A stretch of DNA of 64,000 nt from contig JAFQDD010000012.1 in assembly GCA_017416145.1 (NCBI GenBank), positions 186,001 to 250,000 on the forward strand, in the 5' to 3' direction. The position numbers were made by a program, and so were the translations under genes. This DNA is from Spirochaetaceae bacterium. GTDB lineage: Bacteria > Spirochaetota > Spirochaetia > Treponematales > Treponemataceae. Numbering within the stretch: position 1 is the first letter of the stretch; each line of letters starts with the position of its first letter. This document shows positions 36,067 through 45,261 of this stretch, one piece after another. The notes beneath the pieces were generated by a model, which did not search any database, was not told the origin of the DNA, and worked only from the letters and a program-made list of their open reading frames with translations.

Positions 36067-36237
36067 ATGGCTGGAGCAAGTAAAAACTCTCGTACTACAG
36101 TTGCTACCCATAAGTTCTTCTGTTCTTGTGGTGGCGAAGTTGCAATGAAGACATTGTTTGAAAATGGTAGACTAAAAAACGTTGCCGAATGTTCAAAATG
36201 TAACCGTGTTGAACGTCGTCCAAAAGACTTCAAATAA
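36067..36237 (+). CDS. Small zinc-ribbon protein (56 aa)
   Basis: A 56-residue protein starting MAGASKNSRTTVATHKF. It holds CSC and CSKC pairs (about residues 17-19 and 41-44) spaced for one zinc ribbon, and ends in a basic tail. The start ATG 36067 follows GGAGG by six bases; an earlier in-frame ATG has no support. It has its own strong promoter and terminator, so it is a single abundant gene. Short, basic, zinc-binding and near rpsT suggests a ribosome- or RNA-associated protein, but I do not recognise the family. Confidence 0.85.
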   Translation: MAGASKNSRTTVATHKFFCSCGGEVAMKTLFENGRLKNVAECSKCNRVERRPKDFK

Positions 36238-36253
36238 ATCTACATTGTTTGTG

Positions 36254-36297
36254 AAAAGGACTATCTAGGAAAAATCCTAAAAGATGGTCCTTTTTTT
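36254..36297 (+). terminator. Intrinsic terminator of the zinc-ribbon gene
   Basis: A long interrupted stem (AAAAGGAC..ATCT..AGGA with TCCT..AGAT..GTCCTT) with a four-base apical loop is followed by seven T. Confidence 0.85.
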
Positions 36298-36333
36298 ATT
36301 AAACCTCTTAATATTAAGATAACCTTTTACCCG

Positions 36334-38424
36334 CTAACTCTCACCCAAAAATCTTTCGATTGATAAAACCACATTTTCTAAGGTATTAAAGCAATTTTTT
36401 GACTTTGGTACACTTTCTAAGAAAAATTTTCCATAATATTTTGATATTAACCTATTATCCAAAACTGTAACACATCCTCTATCTTTGCAAGAACGCATTA
36501 AACGACCAAACCCCTGCTTAAATTTGATTACAGACTCTGGCACACTTAACTCCATAAAAGAATTTCCGCCATTTTTGTCTATATTTTCTGAACGAGCTTG
36601 AAAAACTGGATCTGAGGGAACTGGAAAGGGCATTTTTACGATGATAACGTGAGACAAAGATTCACCTGGAACATCAACTCCTTCCCAAAAGGAATCCGTT
36701 GCAAACAAGACACTAGAAGTTTCATCTTTGAACTTTTTTAACAATCTAAATCTGTCGTCATCACCTTGTTTGTAAACAGTTATCTTTTTTTTAATCAATT
36801 TTGCAGAACAATAATTATAAGCAAAAATCAGAGAATCATAGGATGTAAAAAGAACCAAAGAACGACCAGAAGAAGCTAATATTAGTTTTTCAAGACTTTG
36901 CTCAAGCCAATTTTGAAACAGTTTTTGAGTTGGGAAAGGTGCATCTGTCACAACCGAAAATAGCACATTATTTTTATAATCAAAAGGCGAATCAAAAACT
37001 CCAGAGTCGACTCGCTCTGAATCTTGAAAATGTAAACCAGTCCTATATTTCCAGTATGAAAAATCTCTAGCCACTTGCAAAGTTGCAGAAACACAAACCA
37101 CAGATTCCATAGGTTCAAACACTCCAGCATTCATCGTAGAAGCAATTTGAAGTGGTGTTTCAATAAATCGTACAAAAATTCCACCAGAGGACAAACTTCG
37201 TTTTTCAAGCCAAAACACAGAATTTGGTCTTTCTTCCCAAGTAATAAAATTTTTACAAAGAAGACCCAAAGATTCTATCCGTTTTAAAACTTGTTTTGAT
37301 TCCCATACAGAAGGTAATTCCGTGTCTTTTTCTTTTATTCCTTCTAAAACTTTTCTCACCAATCCCACAAATTCATAAATTGATACATTAAGTTTTTCGA
37401 ATTTTTCTAAAATTGTACCTGCTGAAAAAGCTGTTGCTTCACATAACCGCCAAGTAAACTGATTTTGGATTAAGTCTAAGGCAGAATCTTCTAATAATTG
37501 CATATCAACCTTGATTTGATCTAAGGCTGCCACAACTTCATTCATTTCTACAGGAGAATCTGACAAAGCGTGAAGAGAAAAAAGCAAACCAGCAGCTGCT
37601 TTTCGTCTTTGGCGATATAAAAGATTTAGTTGCTTTTGGATAGAAAACTTATTCAAGCTTTCAGAGAAAAAACTTGTGGCAGCAGCTTCGATTCCGTGAG
37701 CTTCATCAAATATCAACTTTGTATAAGGTGGCAAAACAGCTGCATCTTCATAGTTTTGTGATGATAAACGAACTTGGATATCAGAAAATAATAAATGATG
37801 GTTTACAATAAGGATTTTTGCCTCATTTGCGGCCTTTTTCACCCGCATCACAAAACAATTTTCAGCAAATTTACAGCGATTCCCCATACAAGCCTCTGAC
37901 TCGGAGTTTATCCGCTGCCAAATCGCCTCTTGTGGCAAAAAAGTTAATTCGCTTTTTGAGCCAGTTTCAGAAGTTTTCACCCATTCAGAAATAAGTTCAA
38001 GTTCTTCTTCCTCTTCAAAAAACAAATCCTTTTCTTCTTGTAAATCGTAAAGTCTTCGCAAACAAACATAATTTTGCCGACCTTTTAGCAAAAGAAACTT
38101 CTCATTTATTCCAAGAATTTTTTGAGCTTGAATAATGTCTTTTTCTGCAAGTTGTTGTTGAAGATTTATTGTTCCTGTGGAAATTACAACTCGTTGATTA
38201 TTTTCTTTTACCCACATTAAAGTAGGTAACAAATATGCAAAAGATTTCCCTACTCCAGTTCCAGCTTCAAAAACACCAATTTGATTTTCGTTAAAACATT
38301 GGGCAATTTTTTTTGTAAGCTCTAATTGAGAAAGTCGTTCTTCAAAATCAAGATTGTTTTTTGCAAAGTCTCCTTCATTGGACAAATACTTTGCAACTTT
38401 ATTTTCATCTAATTTTTTGTACAT
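36334..38424 (-). CDS. dinG: DinG-type iron-sulphur DNA helicase
   Basis: A 696-residue superfamily 2 helicase of the DinG/XPD type. Walker A is EAGTGVGKSFAYLLP (~55) and the DEAH box is FDEAHGIE (~240). Four cysteines fit the Fe-S cluster: C in GRQNYVCLRR (~121) and three in CMGNRCKFAENC (~178-189). The helicase end has SFWEGVDVPG and FGRLMRS. No exonuclease domain is present. It probably unwinds forked or R-loop DNA. No strong Shine-Dalgarno is seen at ATG 38424. Confidence 0.9.
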   Translation of the reverse strand: MYKKLDENKVAKYLSNEGDFAKNNLDFEERLSQLELTKKIAQCFNENQIGVFEAGTGVGKSFAYLLPTLMWVKENNQRVVISTGTINLQQQLAEKDIIQAQKILGINEKFLLLKGRQNYVCLRRLYDLQEEKDLFFEEEEELELISEWVKTSETGSKSELTFLPQEAIWQRINSESEACMGNRCKFAENCFVMRVKKAANEAKILIVNHHLLFSDIQVRLSSQNYEDAAVLPPYTKLIFDEAHGIEAAATSFFSESLNKFSIQKQLNLLYRQRRKAAAGLLFSLHALSDSPVEMNEVVAALDQIKVDMQLLEDSALDLIQNQFTWRLCEATAFSAGTILEKFEKLNVSIYEFVGLVRKVLEGIKEKDTELPSVWESKQVLKRIESLGLLCKNFITWEERPNSVFWLEKRSLSSGGIFVRFIETPLQIASTMNAGVFEPMESVVCVSATLQVARDFSYWKYRTGLHFQDSERVDSGVFDSPFDYKNNVLFSVVTDAPFPTQKLFQNWLEQSLEKLILASSGRSLVLFTSYDSLIFAYNYCSAKLIKKKITVYKQGDDDRFRLLKKFKDETSSVLFATDSFWEGVDVPGESLSHVIIVKMPFPVPSDPVFQARSENIDKNGGNSFMELSVPESVIKFKQGFGRLMRSCKDRGCVTVLDNRLISKYYGKFFLESVPKSKNCFNTLENVVLSIERFLGES

Positions 38425-38471
38425 ATCTAATTTTATTCTATATCAAAAAGAAAAAAAAGCAAAAAAAAAGC

Positions 38472-38505
38472 AAAAAAAAAGGAACTAGATTTAACTAGTT
38501 CCTTT
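38472..38505 (-). terminator. Terminator of the tRNA-Glu transcript
   Basis: On the minus strand, an 11-bp perfect stem (plus arms AAAGGAACTAG 38478-38488 and CTAGTTCCTTT 38495-38505, 6-base loop) is followed by a run of U. It starts three bases after the tRNA. Confidence 0.9.
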
Positions 38506-38507
38506 AG

Positions 38508-38579
38508 CATCTCCTAGGGGAATTGAACCCCTGTTGTCGGGATGAAAACCCGATGTCCTAACCACTAGACGAAGGAGAC
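38508..38579 (-). tRNA. tRNA-Glu (UUC)
   Basis: A 72-base cloverleaf on the minus strand: acceptor stem GTCTCCT/AGGAGAT, D-loop CTAGTGGTTAGGAC, anticodon stem TCGGG/CCCGA around TTTTCAT with anticodon TTC, and T-loop GGGGTTCAATTCCCC. The 3' CCA is not encoded (the next bases are CTA), so it must be added by tRNA nucleotidyltransferase. Confidence 0.95.
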
Positions 38580-38713
38580 ATTCACTCAACGATTAAGAAT
38601 ATACATCTTTATCTTTTTTTAGTCAATACCAAAAACAAAAAAAAATCAAAATTTTTTGCATTTTTTTTCATAAACATACAATTCCAAATATAACAAATAT
38701 TTATCATATTAAA

Positions 38714-39988
38714 TTAGAATTGAAGTTCGATTTTTGCTGAAAGATTTTCATATAACTTTTGAACTTCATCATTTTCTAACCCAAGTTTCATAGCCTTTTT
38801 CAAATCTTCCATAGCAGAACTAAAATTGCACAAATGATATTCAGACAAAGCCTTTCTGTAATAAACGTGAGATTGATATTCATTTATTTCAAGGGATTTG
38901 TTAAAATATTCAACTGCTTTTTCATCATCATCCTGTAAACTATATACAATTCCAATGTAATACATACTTCTAAAGTTTTTAGGATCATTTTCTACGCTTT
39001 TTGTAAAATCTTCCAAAGCTTCGTAATACTTATTTTGTGCAAAATATGCCATACCTCTATGCTTGTAAATTACGGATTTTACAATTTCGTTTGGATTTGC
39101 ATTCAAAATTTGAGTATAAATGTTTTGTGCCTTTGCCAGTTCACCAGAGTTATGAGCGTGAATAGCCTCCAAAATCATATCATCAATTGTTCCGTGAACA
39201 TACTGCATATTTGGATTAATAATTTCTTTTTCATCCTCTGGTTCAGTAACATTCTCCACAAACAATTCATCATCCAATTTTTGATGTGACAAAATATCGG
39301 CTTGTTCGTAAAAGTTTGTACGTCGAAAATCCAATTCTCGATTCAATTTATTTTGATAATCTCTAATTTCTTGGAAAATAATATCTGCAAGACTTAAACT
39401 AGCATTTGTTGATGCCAATTTTCGGCGCAAAGGCAAATCAAAGGGACTAAACTCAGATTTATAAACAAGTTCGTGTTCAACTTCCGCCCAAGCATCTTGT
39501 AAGATTGTCCGAATCTGAATCTCGCAAACAAGACTATTTGGCACCTTTAATCCAGAATGCTCTTGCTCAACTTGTTTTTTGATTTCTTCTGGAATATCAA
39601 GCAAAATATGGATTGATTCATAACCAAATTCCGAAAAAGTACGTCCAGCACCCTTTCTCTCAATTTCAACAATATCAAATAATTTTACAAGCTGTTTTTC
39701 AACAATAGTCAAATCTTCCAAAAATGGACAAATTATCCGTATTCCAATTAAATCAGTCAAAACTGGCATTTCTTGTTTACCAAGGCTTGGAGGCTGGATT
39801 CTGAGCAACTTTTTGTAAAAACTATTAAAAGATTTTACACGTGCTTTGTAGGAAGGTACTGATTCCATTTTTAGTGACAATTTTAGTTTATTTTCGATAC
39901 AAAGCAAAATACTTTGTAAAATTGGTTTATGCTTGTTGTATGCACTTTGTAATTCATCTCGGTTTAGTAAGATTTCAGTATTATTCAT
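38714..39988 (-). CDS. (p)ppGpp synthetase domain fused to tetratricopeptide repeats
   Basis: A 424-residue protein. Residues ~30-215 form a RelA/SpoT synthetase domain: SYKARVKSFNSFYKK, DLIGIRII, EFGYESIHILL and CEIQIRTILQDAWAEVEHELVYK hold the expected catalytic and ATP/GDP-binding residues. There is no HD hydrolase domain, so it is a synthetase-only enzyme. Residues ~275-415 hold about four TPRs (YKHRGMAYFAQNKYYEALEDFTKS and similar), replacing the regulatory C-terminal part of RelA. It is cytoplasmic. The fusion suggests that a bound protein partner, not the ribosome, controls alarmone output. Confidence 0.88.
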   Translation of the reverse strand: MNNTEILLNRDELQSAYNKHKPILQSILLCIENKLKLSLKMESVPSYKARVKSFNSFYKKLLRIQPPSLGKQEMPVLTDLIGIRIICPFLEDLTIVEKQLVKLFDIVEIERKGAGRTFSEFGYESIHILLDIPEEIKKQVEQEHSGLKVPNSLVCEIQIRTILQDAWAEVEHELVYKSEFSPFDLPLRRKLASTNASLSLADIIFQEIRDYQNKLNRELDFRRTNFYEQADILSHQKLDDELFVENVTEPEDEKEIINPNMQYVHGTIDDMILEAIHAHNSGELAKAQNIYTQILNANPNEIVKSVIYKHRGMAYFAQNKYYEALEDFTKSVENDPKNFRSMYYIGIVYSLQDDDEKAVEYFNKSLEINEYQSHVYYRKALSEYHLCNFSSAMEDLKKAMKLGLENDEVQKLYENLSAKIELQF

Positions 39989-40218
39989 AGCATAATTCTA
40001 ACATTGAATTTACATACTAACAAGTTTTATTTTCGGAAAAATGAATACGTCAATAATTAGATGGAAAAATACAATTTTTTTTATCATTTTTTTTGATAAT
40101 ATATTTCTATAAATTCTAAATTCTTAACCTGTAAAATTTAAAAAACAAATATAATACAAAAGAGAGTTTAGATTTATATTTCAATTATTATCCCACACAA
40201 TGCTGAAAGGAGCAAATA

Positions 40219-42033
40219 ATGAAAACAATCAGTAAAATACTAATTTTATCCATTTTGATTTTTGGACTATTCGGTTGTCAACAAGAAACAACAAGCCCAA
40301 CCTCAAATAATCAAAATCAGAACAACCAAAATCAAAACAATCCAAACCAAACAACTGGTAGTGAAGTTTTTTGGAACGCAAGTGATTATGAAGTAGGCAC
40401 ATATACAACCGAAACTGTATTTGGAAATATAACATTAATAGCTAGTAGCAAAACTGCTATAGATGAAAATTCAAAAACAATTGATGAAATTGCTTTTACT
40501 AAGCGACTTAAATTGGGCGGTACAGGAAGTACTTCAAGTGCTGCGTTAAAGTTCACAACAACAGGAAAAAGTGATATTACAGTTTATTGTGCTTCAAGTA
40601 GTTCTACAGGAACAGGTCGAATGCTTGTTTTGGCAACAGCAGACAATGTTATCAACGATACCAACGAAGCTCCTCTAACTGCTGGAAAATTAGTGTACTC
40701 AGATGTTCCAGCAGGAACTTACTATCTATATTCATCAAACAGTGGAATAAACATTTATGGTATAAAAATTGCTTATGAAACTACAGGTACACCAAGTGAG
40801 CCAGATAATCCATCAACCGATCTTGAAAAAGCTATTCGCGTAACTGATGTGCCAACTGGTTGGGCAAGTTATACAGGAACAAAAGATTTAGCAGGAGGAA
40901 GTGTTACACCTCCTACAAATTATGGCGGAAATGGCGGAAGTGTAGTTACTGTTTCTACTCGATCAGAATTACAAAATTATGCTAAAAATGGAAATTATGT
41001 AATTTACATTGATGGCATGATTGATATGACTGATGGAATGTTGCCTTCAAAAGCTAGTGAATCAACAAGTGCTTTGGATTCTTGGATTGCATCAAAATCC
41101 AGTGTAGCAACATCTTTGTCAACATGGAAAACCTATTATGCAGATGGAAATACTGATTCTGCTGATGAAAGCGGTGCTTACAAAACAAATAGACAGACAT
41201 TGTCAAATGCTTGGAGCAGTTTAATTACAATAAATGTTGCTTCAAATACTACAATTATTGGATTAACCGATGAAAGTGGTATTAAAGGTGGTTGTTTTAA
41301 AATCAGTGGAAAATCAAATATTGTAATGCGCAATTTGATAATTCAAGATGCTTATGATCCATTCCCTCAAATTGAAAAAGGTGATGGGTTTAATGCAAAT
41401 TATGATGCCATAGAAATTTCTAATGGAAGTAAATATGTTTGGATAGACCACTGTACTTTTAGAGACACCATTTCTAAAACAGATAGTGATTTTGATACTG
41501 TTACTTTAAGTGATGGTGCTGAAAAGAAGTATCAAGTATTTGATGGATTGTGTGATATTAAACAAGCAAGTGATTTTATTACTGTTTCATATTGTAAATT
41601 TATGGATCACGATAAAACACAACTAATTGGTCATAGTGCTGACTATACAGATGATACAAACCATCAGACTATAACATTGCACAATAATTACTACTTGAAT
41701 TGTGGTCAGCGTTTGCCAATGGTTCGATTTGCTACAATTCATATTTATAATAACTATTATGATACAGACGGAACAGGACGAAAAAATAGTTATTGTATAG
41801 GTTTGCGTGAAAACAATAAGGTGTATGCAGAAAATAACTATTTTGGAAATGTAACACCTGTATCTAATTCCCAAGGTAGTTATTATTTTACAGGCAACTA
41901 TGGATATGATAATACAGGTTCAGCTGCTTGGACACCTTCTAGTTACTACACCTACACTCCACTTTCTGCAGCAGAGGCAAAAGATGATGTAACAGAAAAT
42001 GCTGGTGCTGGTAAGTTATCTGTAATTAAATAA
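40219..42033 (+). CDS. Pectate lyase (PL1) lipoprotein with N-terminal beta domain
   Basis: A 604-residue surface or periplasmic pectate lyase. The signal ends in LFGC (lipobox, C20), then an Asn/Gln-rich linker, a beta-sandwich-like domain (about 50-185, possibly carbohydrate-binding), and a PL1 beta-helix. In the helix, NTTIIGL, KYVWIDHCTF and FMDHDKTQLIGHSADYT provide calcium-site residues, and RLPMVRFATIHIYNNYY (~497) carries the catalytic-arginine strand. It cleaves de-esterified pectin by beta-elimination. It is read from an upstream promoter I cannot fix, and a terminator follows before the second lyase. Confidence 0.93.
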   Translation: MKTISKILILSILIFGLFGCQQETTSPTSNNQNQNNQNQNNPNQTTGSEVFWNASDYEVGTYTTETVFGNITLIASSKTAIDENSKTIDEIAFTKRLKLGGTGSTSSAALKFTTTGKSDITVYCASSSSTGTGRMLVLATADNVINDTNEAPLTAGKLVYSDVPAGTYYLYSSNSGINIYGIKIAYETTGTPSEPDNPSTDLEKAIRVTDVPTGWASYTGTKDLAGGSVTPPTNYGGNGGSVVTVSTRSELQNYAKNGNYVIYIDGMIDMTDGMLPSKASESTSALDSWIASKSSVATSLSTWKTYYADGNTDSADESGAYKTNRQTLSNAWSSLITINVASNTTIIGLTDESGIKGGCFKISGKSNIVMRNLIIQDAYDPFPQIEKGDGFNANYDAIEISNGSKYVWIDHCTFRDTISKTDSDFDTVTLSDGAEKKYQVFDGLCDIKQASDFITVSYCKFMDHDKTQLIGHSADYTDDTNHQTITLHNNYYLNCGQRLPMVRFATIHIYNNYYDTDGTGRKNSYCIGLRENNKVYAENNYFGNVTPVSNSQGSYYFTGNYGYDNTGSAAWTPSSYYTYTPLSAAEAKDDVTENAGAGKLSVIK

Positions 42034-42043
42034 AATTTTTAAT

Positions 42044-42094
42044 ATGCCTTAGAAATTGCTGATTTTAGTCTTGCTTTTTCTAAGGCATTTTTTT
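42044..42094 (+). terminator. Intrinsic terminator between the two pectate lyases
   Basis: A perfect 12-bp stem (ATGCCTTAGAAA 42044-42055 with TTTCTAAGGCAT 42077-42088) is followed by seven T. It ends nine bases before the ATG of the second lyase, so expression of that gene depends on read-through. Confidence 0.9.
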
Positions 42095-42102
42095 GAGATT
42101 GT

Positions 42103-43395
42103 ATGAAGAAAATTTATTTATTACTTTTTTTATGTTTTGCAATATTCGGCTGTAATTCCACAAATACTGATGAACACTTAAATATTAATTCAGAATCTAT
42201 AAATTTAATAGGAAATAGCCTAGAAGTATTTAAGGTAATAAATTTATCTGACAGACCTATCGGATGGGCAAATTCCCAAAATTCCCCCAAAAATTACGGT
42301 GGATATTCTCCAAACAATTCTGGGAAGATATACGACAATGTTGATTCTTATGAAAAACTCAAACAAGCACTTTCTGAAGCAGTTGAACGACGAATTATTT
42401 TCATTACGAATGCTATCGACTTAAACGCAGGAAAAACTCCCTACGATTATATTGTAAATTGTGGATATGGAGATGAATATTCAAGTTATGAAGATTATAA
42501 ACAGAAATTTGCTCAAACTTGTGTAAAAGATTCAAAATCGGAATTACATGATGTTCAGCAAAATCTATTTAACGCACAAAAAAGGCAAGTCAGAATCAAT
42601 ATTCCTTCAAACACAACAATTATTGGAAAAAATTCACAAGCAGCAATTTTAAACGGTGAAATTAATATTACAAACAAAGAAAATGTAGTTATTCGTAATT
42701 TAAAAATATGGAATGCAGAAGATTATTTTCCGTTATGGTATCAATCTAAGGAGAATAATTTTAATAGCGTTTACGACAATATCACAATCGATAATTCAAA
42801 ATGGATATGGATTGATCATTGTACAATAGGAGAAGATTCTTATGAGTACGATAAAGTTATAACTCCCGTAGGAGAATTAGATTGGGTTACTTATGATGGA
42901 GCCATTGATATTGGCCGAGGAAGTCAGTTTGTTACAATTTCTTGGTGCGAATTTAACAATCATGACAAAACTATGCTAATTGGATATGGTCCAGAATATA
43001 CAGAGGACGAAGGCAAATTACAAGTTACTATTCATCACAATTATTTTAATAATTGCAAGAGTCGTCTGCCTTTGGTTCGATATGGTACAGTTCATGTTTA
43101 TAATAATTTATATGATTGTATTGACAGAAATAAAAGTGGTTTTTGTATTGGAGCAGGATATAAATCTAATATTTATGCTGAAAAAAATATAATAAAAAAC
43201 TGTAAATATGGTTTTAGAACAGAAAAACTAAGTAGCGGAAATAACATAGCAGGGCTTATTTATCTTGAAGATAATATTGACAATTCAACTTATTGGGATG
43301 AAACAAAAAAAGCTGTATCACAAAAAATTGCTTGGAATCCCAAAAGTTCATATGAATATTACTGTGATGAAGTTATAAAAATAATGAATAAATAG
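42103..43395 (+). CDS. Second pectate lyase (PL1) lipoprotein
   Basis: A 430-residue paralogue of the previous gene, without the extra beta domain. A lipoprotein signal (IFGC lipobox, C17) leads directly into the PL1 beta-helix: NTTIIGKNSQ, KWIWIDHCTIGEDS, NHDKTMLIGYGPEYT and RLPLVRYGTVHVYNN (~320, catalytic-arginine strand). The lack of a clear ribosome-binding site and the terminator close upstream suggest low or conditional expression. Tandem duplication followed by divergence is likely. Confidence 0.93.
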   Translation: MKKIYLLLFLCFAIFGCNSTNTDEHLNINSESINLIGNSLEVFKVINLSDRPIGWANSQNSPKNYGGYSPNNSGKIYDNVDSYEKLKQALSEAVERRIIFITNAIDLNAGKTPYDYIVNCGYGDEYSSYEDYKQKFAQTCVKDSKSELHDVQQNLFNAQKRQVRINIPSNTTIIGKNSQAAILNGEINITNKENVVIRNLKIWNAEDYFPLWYQSKENNFNSVYDNITIDNSKWIWIDHCTIGEDSYEYDKVITPVGELDWVTYDGAIDIGRGSQFVTISWCEFNNHDKTMLIGYGPEYTEDEGKLQVTIHHNYFNNCKSRLPLVRYGTVHVYNNLYDCIDRNKSGFCIGAGYKSNIYAEKNIIKNCKYGFRTEKLSSGNNIAGLIYLEDNIDNSTYWDETKKAVSQKIAWNPKSSYEYYCDEVIKIMNK

Positions 43396-43508
43396 GTAGA
43401 CAAGGAACACTTCGATTAAGTCTTTGATGCCTTTTGATTCCAATATTAGCAAGTGAAATGACAAATCATTAACTCTACTTTATTTATGTTCTTCAACATT
43501 ATAAAACC

Positions 43509-43540
43509 AAAAAAAACCGCCAGGCTTTTGCCCAGCGGTT
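43509..43540 (-). terminator. Intrinsic terminator of flaA
   Basis: On the minus strand, an interrupted stem (AACCGC/GCGGTT with an inner GGC/GCC pair and one mismatch pair) is followed by eight U. It also faces the end of the second pectate lyase gene. Confidence 0.85.
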
Positions 43541-43563
43541 AATTATCGTACTGTATAAGAAAC

Positions 43564-44694
43564 TTATTTAGCAGAACTATAGTCACTACTTGAATCAGAA
43601 TCACTTACGATACTTGAAGTAAATCCTGCTTCTGTAGCTAGTTTTTGTTGTTCTAGGTAACGTTCAACTTGTGTGTTACCGAAACGTGACATTTCGAAGT
43701 TTTGTTTTGCTGCTTCTTTGTCACCTACAATGTGCCATAGGTCTTCATCAGCAATATCACGTTCTGTTGTAAGAGTAGCTTTATCGAAGATGATTTTTAC
43801 ATCTTTGAAATATCCGATAAAATCTCCACCATCGTGAGCTGCATCTCTTGTGATTTCAAAACCTACGAATTTAACAAAAGGAAGTCCTCTTGGATAAATT
43901 GGATATAGTCTGATTTCACGTGAACGAACGTCTGAAATGTATGAAGGATTGTTCCATACTAATTCTTTCCATCCGTCGAAACCTAAGTAACCCATAAAGT
44001 AGCGTCGTTCAACACCGTCAGTGTCTTTTAGACGAACATATAGACCATGTGGGAAGTTCATACCCATTGTTGTAACAGAAATTGATTTAATTGTACCAAC
44101 ATTTTTTACAACACCATAACCACCTTCAAAACGTGTTGTTGTAACGTCTGAAGAATTAACACGGTTTCCATTTTCGTCTGTTACGAAATCACCATTGTCA
44201 TCAACGTCTACCATTGATTCATAAGCTGGAATTTCATAAGGTGGAAGAATTTTTGCATTTGAATTTGCACTGATTGTTGGGAATAAAATTCTTACACCCA
44301 TAACTTCAGAACCAGCAAATGGAACTGTAACAGGATCTGTTGAACCAGATGCGTTTGGTTTTTCAGTGCGAACAGGTGCAGCTACAACTCTTGATGTTGC
44401 AAGACTGTTTACGTTCTGTGCTGATTTATTTAGTTCAACTTCCCAGTTTGCCAATGCTAATGATGTTTTCATTAGTGATTTTTGTTGTTCTGTGAAAGAT
44501 GCACCAGCTGAAGCACCGTAATCCATTACTGTACGACGGTTTTGGTCGTTTACAGGATTTCCATCTTTATCAGTTGTGTTTACAGAAATATCTGCACTTA
44601 ATAAAGTAAAATCGATAAGGGTTGCCTCATCACAAATTGCAAGTCCGCCAACTAAAAAGAAAGCGATTGCAATCAAAATAAAAGTCCTCTTCAT
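43564..44694 (-). CDS. flaA: Flagellar filament outer-layer (sheath) protein FlaA
   Basis: FlaA forms the sheath around the FlaB core of spirochaete periplasmic flagella and is exported by Sec. The 376-residue protein has a signal peptide (about 1-21, ending GLAICDE) and the FlaA core: GYGVVKNVGTIKSISVTTMGMNFPHGLYVRLKD, RRYFMGYLGFDGWKEL and YPRGLPFVKFVGFEITRDA. An AAGGAG site and a perfect sigma-70 promoter precede it. The Ser/Asp-rich C-terminal tail is a little longer than usual. Confidence 0.95.
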   Translation of the reverse strand: MKRTFILIAIAFFLVGGLAICDEATLIDFTLLSADISVNTTDKDGNPVNDQNRRTVMDYGASAGASFTEQQKSLMKTSLALANWEVELNKSAQNVNSLATSRVVAAPVRTEKPNASGSTDPVTVPFAGSEVMGVRILFPTISANSNAKILPPYEIPAYESMVDVDDNGDFVTDENGNRVNSSDVTTTRFEGGYGVVKNVGTIKSISVTTMGMNFPHGLYVRLKDTDGVERRYFMGYLGFDGWKELVWNNPSYISDVRSREIRLYPIYPRGLPFVKFVGFEITRDAAHDGGDFIGYFKDVKIIFDKATLTTERDIADEDLWHIVGDKEAAKQNFEMSRFGNTQVERYLEQQKLATEAGFTSSIVSDSDSSSDYSSAK

Positions 44695-44742
44695 TGAAAG
44701 CTCCTTTATACTTATACGTTTTTTTGATGTAGCCTTATTTTA

Positions 44743-44770
44743 ATTATACGTAAGTTATCTGTTTTGTCAA
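44743..44770 (-). promoter_or_regulatory. Consensus sigma-70 promoter for flaA
   Basis: On the minus strand, TTGACA (plus 44765-44770), a 16-base spacer and TATAAT (plus 44743-44748). Both boxes match the consensus exactly; the ATG is about 48 bases downstream. flaA is therefore read by the housekeeping sigma factor. Confidence 0.9.
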
Positions 44771-44781
44771 TGTTTATTTTT

Positions 44782-45261
44782 TTATTCAACAGATTCTTGT
44801 GTATAAACTTCTTGCCCCATCATAAATAGTATCACATCATCAATGCCATTGAAATTCTTTGTAATATTTAACTTTAGAAGTTCAACAGCTATTTTGGTTT
44901 CAGAAGAAATACCTTTTTGTAAAAGTGCTTCTTCTGACAAGTCAATATATATTTTTTTGTCTCGCACAAAACAAGAATTTATCTTTGTTCCAGCGGGGAA
45001 TAAGGGTCGATATCTATCGTTTATTGGTCCTAAAAGCAAATCGTCAACATATTGTTTAATTTGTTGCTCTTTATCAACTTTAGGTAAATATCTAACCTCA
45101 AAATGAGTTTTGTCATCATCAATACATTGAAAAATGAAAACCTTTCTATAAGATTTTAACTCAACAAAATAAAAAATTAAAGAAGTTAGTAAAATTAAAA
45201 ATAAAATTGATGAAAAAATTATAAGTTTTTTAGAGTTTTTTGATATTTTTTTTGATTCCAT
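44782..45261 (-). CDS. GerMN-domain membrane protein
   Basis: A 159-residue protein with an N-terminal membrane helix (about 12-33) and one GerMN domain outside it (YVDDLLLGPINDRYRPLFPAGTKINSCFVRDKKIYIDLSEE). GerMN domains, known from spore germination proteins, occur in envelope proteins that assist amidases or glycan binding. It overlaps the amidase by one base (TAATG), and amidase-GerMN pairing supports a shared cell-wall role. As I recall, T. pallidum has the same order before flaA. Confidence 0.85.
   Translation of the reverse strand: MESKKISKNSKKLIIFSSILFLILLTSLIFYFVELKSYRKVFIFQCIDDDKTHFEVRYLPKVDKEQQIKQYVDDLLLGPINDRYRPLFPAGTKINSCFVRDKKIYIDLSEEALLQKGISSETKIAVELLKLNITKNFNGIDDVILFMMGQEVYTQESVE

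Noticed and set aside
38440-38480. Long A-rich tracts downstream of dinG promoter region as a possible regulatory element
   Set aside because: Explained by the U-tract of the tRNA terminator and general AT bias.
40000-40218. Promoter or operator of the pectate lyase operon
   Set aside because: A TATAAT at 40150-40155 is visible but no -35 or operator of convincing form; not listed as a feature.
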